Positions 59,806-64,000 of a stretch of 64,000 nucleotides of DNA are shown one piece after another. This DNA comes from Cornus controversa. Its lineage: Eukaryota > Streptophyta > Magnoliopsida > Cornales > Cornaceae. Below the pieces are notes generated by a model, which saw nothing but the letters and a program-made list of their open reading frames with translations, searched no databases and was not told where the DNA came from. Both the position numbers and the translations under genes were made by a program. Location of the stretch: the NCBI GenBank assembly GCA_026545225.1, contig CM048851.1, forward strand, positions 36,156,456 to 36,220,455, given 5' to 3'. Numbering within the stretch: position 1 is the stretch's first letter; the number at the start of each line of letters is the position of its first letter.

Positions 59806-60260
59806 GGCTATGTTTGGTACAATGGAAAAGAAAAGAAAGGATAACATTAGTAATGAGAGAAAAGAAAAGAAAGGATAGTGTTAACTTTATCATGTTTGGT
59901 TGATTAGTAAAGGAAAAGAAAAGAAAGGGTAGTTAACATGTTTGGGGAAAGAAAGGAAAGAAAATAATTTAAAAATTTTACAATTATACCCTTCTATATT
60001 TAAAAGAACAAATTTTAGCTTTTATTAAAATAAGGGCAAAGTTGTTATTAACAAAATTTCATCAAAAATGGTAGCCTTTCCTTCCATTTCCTCCCATTTT
60101 TGGAAGGATAACAAAAGTTACTATTTATCTTTAATTTATCCCTCCAAATCCTTCCATTTCCTTTCATTTCCATTAAAAAATTCATACCAAACACAAAAAT
60201 ACTTATCCCTCCATTTTTTCCCTTTCTTTTCCTTCTATTTCTTTCCTACCAAACTGACCC
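59806..60260. mobile_element. Tourist-like (PIF/Harbinger) MITE
   Basis: Ends GGCTATGTTTGGTACAATGG and CCTACCAAACTGACCC are inverted; the flanking TAA (59803-59805, 60261-60263) is the 3-base target duplication of this superfamily. The interior has purine-rich and pyrimidine-rich halves that can fold back. It inserted into the 3' end of the F-box relic. Confidence 0.7.
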
Positions 60261-60900
60261 TAAATGTCTTCTCTTGAAAATTGTACTTAACAATCCTCTT
60301 CCTTTTGACTTGCATTATAAGTTCAGTAGTAGCCTTTGTGATGCAGAGTGGCACAATTATCACGTACCCTATTAAAGAAAGTGAAAATGGTGGTATGGTT
60401 GTTAACTTAGTCCAAGACTCCTTCACACCATACTCTTTCATCAACCATATGGTTTGACTTCCATCATCATCACTACAAACTATGCAAAGAGACCCTTCTA
60501 AAACTCCAAAACTTTTTGTCCGAATTCGAGTCCCGATCACCGTTATCGGGGGCAGTGACACTGGTCTGAATATCTCATTCTCAAAATCAAAAGAAATAAT
60601 GATGACAGGTGATAGTATTAGAGCACTTAACAATTGGCGCTCAGTTGGTAACTAGTGCAAAAATCCATTAACAAGTGCCCCTTGATCTTGAAAAAACAAT
60701 CCTGGGTAATAAGGCGAATATTGAATCCTCTTCCATGAATTGGTTCTTCGTGAATAGACTTGGACTTCAACAACTCTCCTGGTAATTTCGCAATGACGTA
60801 TCACTACTTTGTAGTCATCAATGGAGGAATCATAACCAAACCCATAGAAGATGAATTTATAGTTACCTATTACTAGGTGATAAAGTAGAAATTCACACCC
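60261..60900 (-). pseudogene. F-box protein relic (F-box-associated domain), copy 2
   Basis: The minus strand reads GFGYDSSIDDYKV (about 60845-60805), VEVQVYSRRTNSWKRIQ, then NGFLH followed by a TAG at 60654-60652 where copy 1 has Trp (HWLP). After the stop the frame is open from 60633: SFGVLEGSLCIV, TIWLMKEYGVKESWTKL, VPLCITKATTELIMQ, and NFQEKTFR. The last codons and the stop come from the Tourist-like MITE. The N-terminal F-box is not seen. It was probably a substrate-binding SCF subunit before decay. Confidence 0.75.
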
Positions 60901-62173
60901 TCAGCTAGTCAAACATCAACCTGTAAAAAGACAAGAGAATGATAGTTGAAAGGGCACCAGTGTGATGTCAGCCGACTATGCTCTGATGATTAAGTCAGAT
61001 ATCGGGAAGGCTATTGTCACGCCCCGATTCCCGAGGCCCGGAAACCGAGGTGTGAACCCCGTGAGATCACCCTCACGACATAACCTCCGCCTGATCATAC
61101 AATTCAATTTCCTATGATTTTTACGAAAATCGGGCATGACCCATTCTAAATAATCAGCTCCTGGCATATTACACCTGCTTCACAATTTATATGGACACTT
61201 CTGGGCACGTGTCCCCCCAGCATTTATATCTAACAGTAAATATGGACACTTCTGGGCCCGTGTCCCCCCAATATTTCTACAACATGCATAAACAATCATA
61301 AATATACATGCATCAGTCCTTGAATGTCCGTATTAAATACATACATCACATGAATAAATACAATTGAAGGAACTGAATCAATATAAATCGCTTTATACAT
61401 TTAATCCAAATGTAAAGCATCTATCTACCCACTATCCTGGATATACACTAGATTCTAAGGAATCTAGATACTACCTCTGCAACCGGTGCTGTCAGTCTCC
61501 TAACTAACTCCAAAACCAGCAATACCTGCAAAACCTGGGAGGGGGTGAGCTCAAAGGCCCAACAAGGTATGTAGAACCATACTATCACTGCTGCAGCAGG
61601 TCGATCCTCACATATTCTCAAAAATATACTTATGCACTTAAATATATCACAATATTTAAGACCATGCTCTACCTAGCATGCATGAACCAATGATGTATAT
61701 GGCTACTCTAGCACATATGAACATACAAAATCCACTATACATGATTTTAGAAATCATTTTCAACATGCTTGAGAACAGTAAACATTCCGCACCAACATGT
61801 ATAAAGAACATATATGTCCATTTACATAAAACAATGTCAATCAATCATCACGTCCCCTACCCGACAAGTAGCAATCCCAAATGCAATGAAGATGCATTTA
61901 AACCATACAACATGCGCAAAAGCAATAGATATCCAACATATATCATGTTCTGTCACAAACAACGCATATATAAGAATGCGTTAAACACAAAGCATGCTTC
62001 ACAATCGATAATGTAAGCAAGTTCACACACTTGTCTCTCTCTCGGGCTCAACCCGATATCCTAACATGATTCTCAACCAATCATGTGACCTGGAACGCCT
62101 CCCACAACCATCTCACGACCTTGACCTACTCCGCCAACGTCATACTTCTGGGGCAATATTTTGGTTTGCCCAT

Positions 62174-62460
62174 TGGTGATTAGACCATATCAGCACCGTC
62201 ACCAGTTATTTGTCTACTCAAGGTGATTAGACCATATCAGCACCGTCACCGAGTATTAGGTGGCTCAAAGTGGTTAGACCATATCAGCACCGCCACTGAG
62301 CTTATTTTGACTCAAGATGATTAGACCATATCAGCACCGTCATCGAGTCTTAAATGGTTCAAGGTGGTTAGACCATATCAGCACCGCCACCGAGTATTTA
62401 CCTACTCCAAGGTGGATAGACCACTGTCACCGAGTATTTACCTACTCCAAGGTGACGTAA
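62174..62460. repeat. Minisatellite, about 5-6 units of 55-60 bases
   Basis: Each unit carries GGTGATTAGACCATATCAGC followed by ACCGTCACCGAGT and a variable CTACTCAA-type linker. The last units are shortened. Confidence 0.85.
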
Positions 62461-63419
62461 TCGCTCCAACGCCCTCACCGTGACCGAGTATTGACCTACT
62501 CTGGGTGATTTGCTCACTTTATGACCACAACCATAACCGAGTATTGACCTACTCTAGGTAACTCACCCACACTTCCCCGTTTCCTCACAACGGCACCATA
62601 TATGCATTTCGAACATATAAATACTAAACATTTCAATGTTCACGCCCCACAATGCCTAAGCTAGTTAAAAGCACATAGCATGCATTCCATCTCCACATAA
62701 ACCCACATGTAACCATATACGTGTCATTTCCCTCCCATATATGCAATATGGATGCATATATACATAGCATAATATTTTCATGCATCAACCCATGCTTATG
62801 AATACTAAAAAGAAGTATTTAGCATACTTTTCACCACATTCCAATACATATAGCACATACATGTTCCAACACTTGCACAACACCTCACATATGCAAAACA
62901 CTTCAACTTTAGCACATTTTTATCATGCTTCACCCATGCATACATTCTCTATATACAGATAGCATGCATTTCATTCATGTAATCCCACATGTAGTCACGT
63001 ACATGTCAAATCATGCATATAAATCACATATGCACATGCATTAGCATAAATATAGTCATACTCTCATTCAATGCATACATTCATCACAAGTGTCTAACAT
63101 TCATTCTAATCATCATATATATATTAACATATATATATTGCATCACCTATACACGTATTATGCACATATATGACACTTCGCATAACCATGCTTCTCAAAT
63201 ATTCATTGAGGCTATAATCATATTTAGCATGCATCTCTACCATTTTCCAATATATAATCACATACATATTCCAATCCATGCATAAAATCCACCTATGCAT
63301 AAGCAATAACACATAGCTAAACATAAAATAATTTAGCATGTTTGACATGGGCGCAATCTACACCTATAAATATCACAATGTACACAAGCATTTAAATCTA
63401 GCATGCTTCAATATCCCAA

Positions 63420-63505
63420 TTATATATATATATATACCCGTATATATATATACTATAACCACACTTATATATATATATATAAGCACCTATATATATATAT
63501 ATAAA
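63420..63505. repeat. (AT)n microsatellite cluster
   Basis: Four AT runs separated by short unique bases. Similar runs occur at 6640-6675, 26628-26650, 30822-30853, 44516-44548 and 54228-54260. Confidence 0.85.
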
Positions 63506-64000
63506 TACCACATATGAACAATTAAGGGAACATATGTAAAATTAACGACGTATTTAAAATATATACGTAGGAGATAGAGGCAAGAATCAACTTGCCTTAA
63601 GTCCCGCTCTCAACCGGTCCGTGCCTGCAAAACGGCCTATTTCCAAGCCCGATCCAGTCCTGTGTCGAAGTCCACACGAGCAACTCCATTGGACCAATTC
63701 GTTTCCATTTCAAATTTCACGCTTGGCCCAATTCATGTCGTGGTCCAATCCCCATCATAACCCAATTCCGAGTTCAAGCCCAAACCGCTCAATCCATGAT
63801 GTCTCAACCCACATCATCAACCGTGAAGGTCCAAAAAGCCTCATATAACCGTCCGAACCCCCTACCGAAAACACCTCCACCACGGAGTCAAACCACCACC
63901 AAAGGCTAGCTGAAACCACCATGGCCACGAAAAACCCAACAGGAACCCACGGAAGCCACACCCAAGCCGAGACCAAACACCATGAACCACCATTTCCACG

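Larger units (their letters stand above)
61015..64000 (+). mobile_element. Putative long LTR of a chromovirus-like element (runs off the window)
   Basis: Starts TGTCACGCCCCGATTCCCGA, a start typical of chromovirus LTRs (recollection), and has no coding domain for 3 kb. It contains a minisatellite (62174-62460), AT microsatellites (63420-63505) and a C-rich end. The right boundary lies outside the window, so LTR status is not proven. Confidence 0.45.

Noticed and set aside
62174..62460. Regular repeats that might suggest a CRISPR array
   Set aside because: The units are contiguous and degenerate, with no unique spacers, in plant nuclear DNA; this is a minisatellite.
61678..63285. Several plus-strand frames rich in His, Met and Tyr
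   Set aside because: Composition of the CAT/ATA-rich LTR-like sequence; no domain is seen.

Overview
This window is nuclear DNA from a flowering plant, most likely a eudicot. It is AT-rich, its genes have short exons and GT-AG introns, one gene encodes a chloroplast-targeted protein of land plants, and most of the rest is Athila-like and chromovirus LTR retrotransposons, TRIMs, LINE fragments and MITEs. All calls are by eye; no database search was run.

Layout: (1) 1-1130, minus strand: first three exons of a gene recognised as LQY1, a thylakoid DnaJ-type zinc-finger protein; the rest lies off the left edge. (2) About 1950-9800: duplicon A, carrying a short, apparently intact six-exon gene (6108-8700) for a NASP/Sim3/Hif1-type (SHNi-TPR) histone chaperone. 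(3) 9800-23300: nested retrotransposons: an LTR-like stretch, a 5'-truncated Athila-like element (integrase tail, GC-rich spacer, env-like ORF with two stops, 3' LTR) that contains a solo LTR with a perfect 5-bp target duplication, a chromovirus protease-RT-RNase H relic, an inverted LTR and a broken TRIM. (4) About 23455-29455: duplicon B with a second intact NASP-like gene (26125-28734). (5) 29456-36870: a duplicated segment holding two copies of a predicted box C/D snoRNA, one beside a telo-box/TATA promoter, with a Mutator-like MITE further on. (6) 36875-42330: a hAT-like MITE, an F-box relic, an inverted TRIM and a MuDR-type transposase relic. (7) About 42460-57694: duplicon C, split by an 8.4-kb internally deleted Athila-like retrotransposon (42840-51236), carrying a third NASP-like copy that has lost promoter and exon 1. 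(8) 57700-64000: a second Mutator-like MITE, a Tourist-like MITE that truncates an F-box relic, and a long LTR-like region with a minisatellite, running off the right edge.

The most interesting content is the cluster of three short NASP-like genes. Two keep a continuous reading frame across six exons with consistent splice phases. Their proteins are about 325 residues and lack the acidic loop of classical NASP; in its place is a 26-residue repeat whose copy number differs between paralogues. The predicted snoRNA pair is the second point: one copy has the promoter, the other the intact terminal stem.
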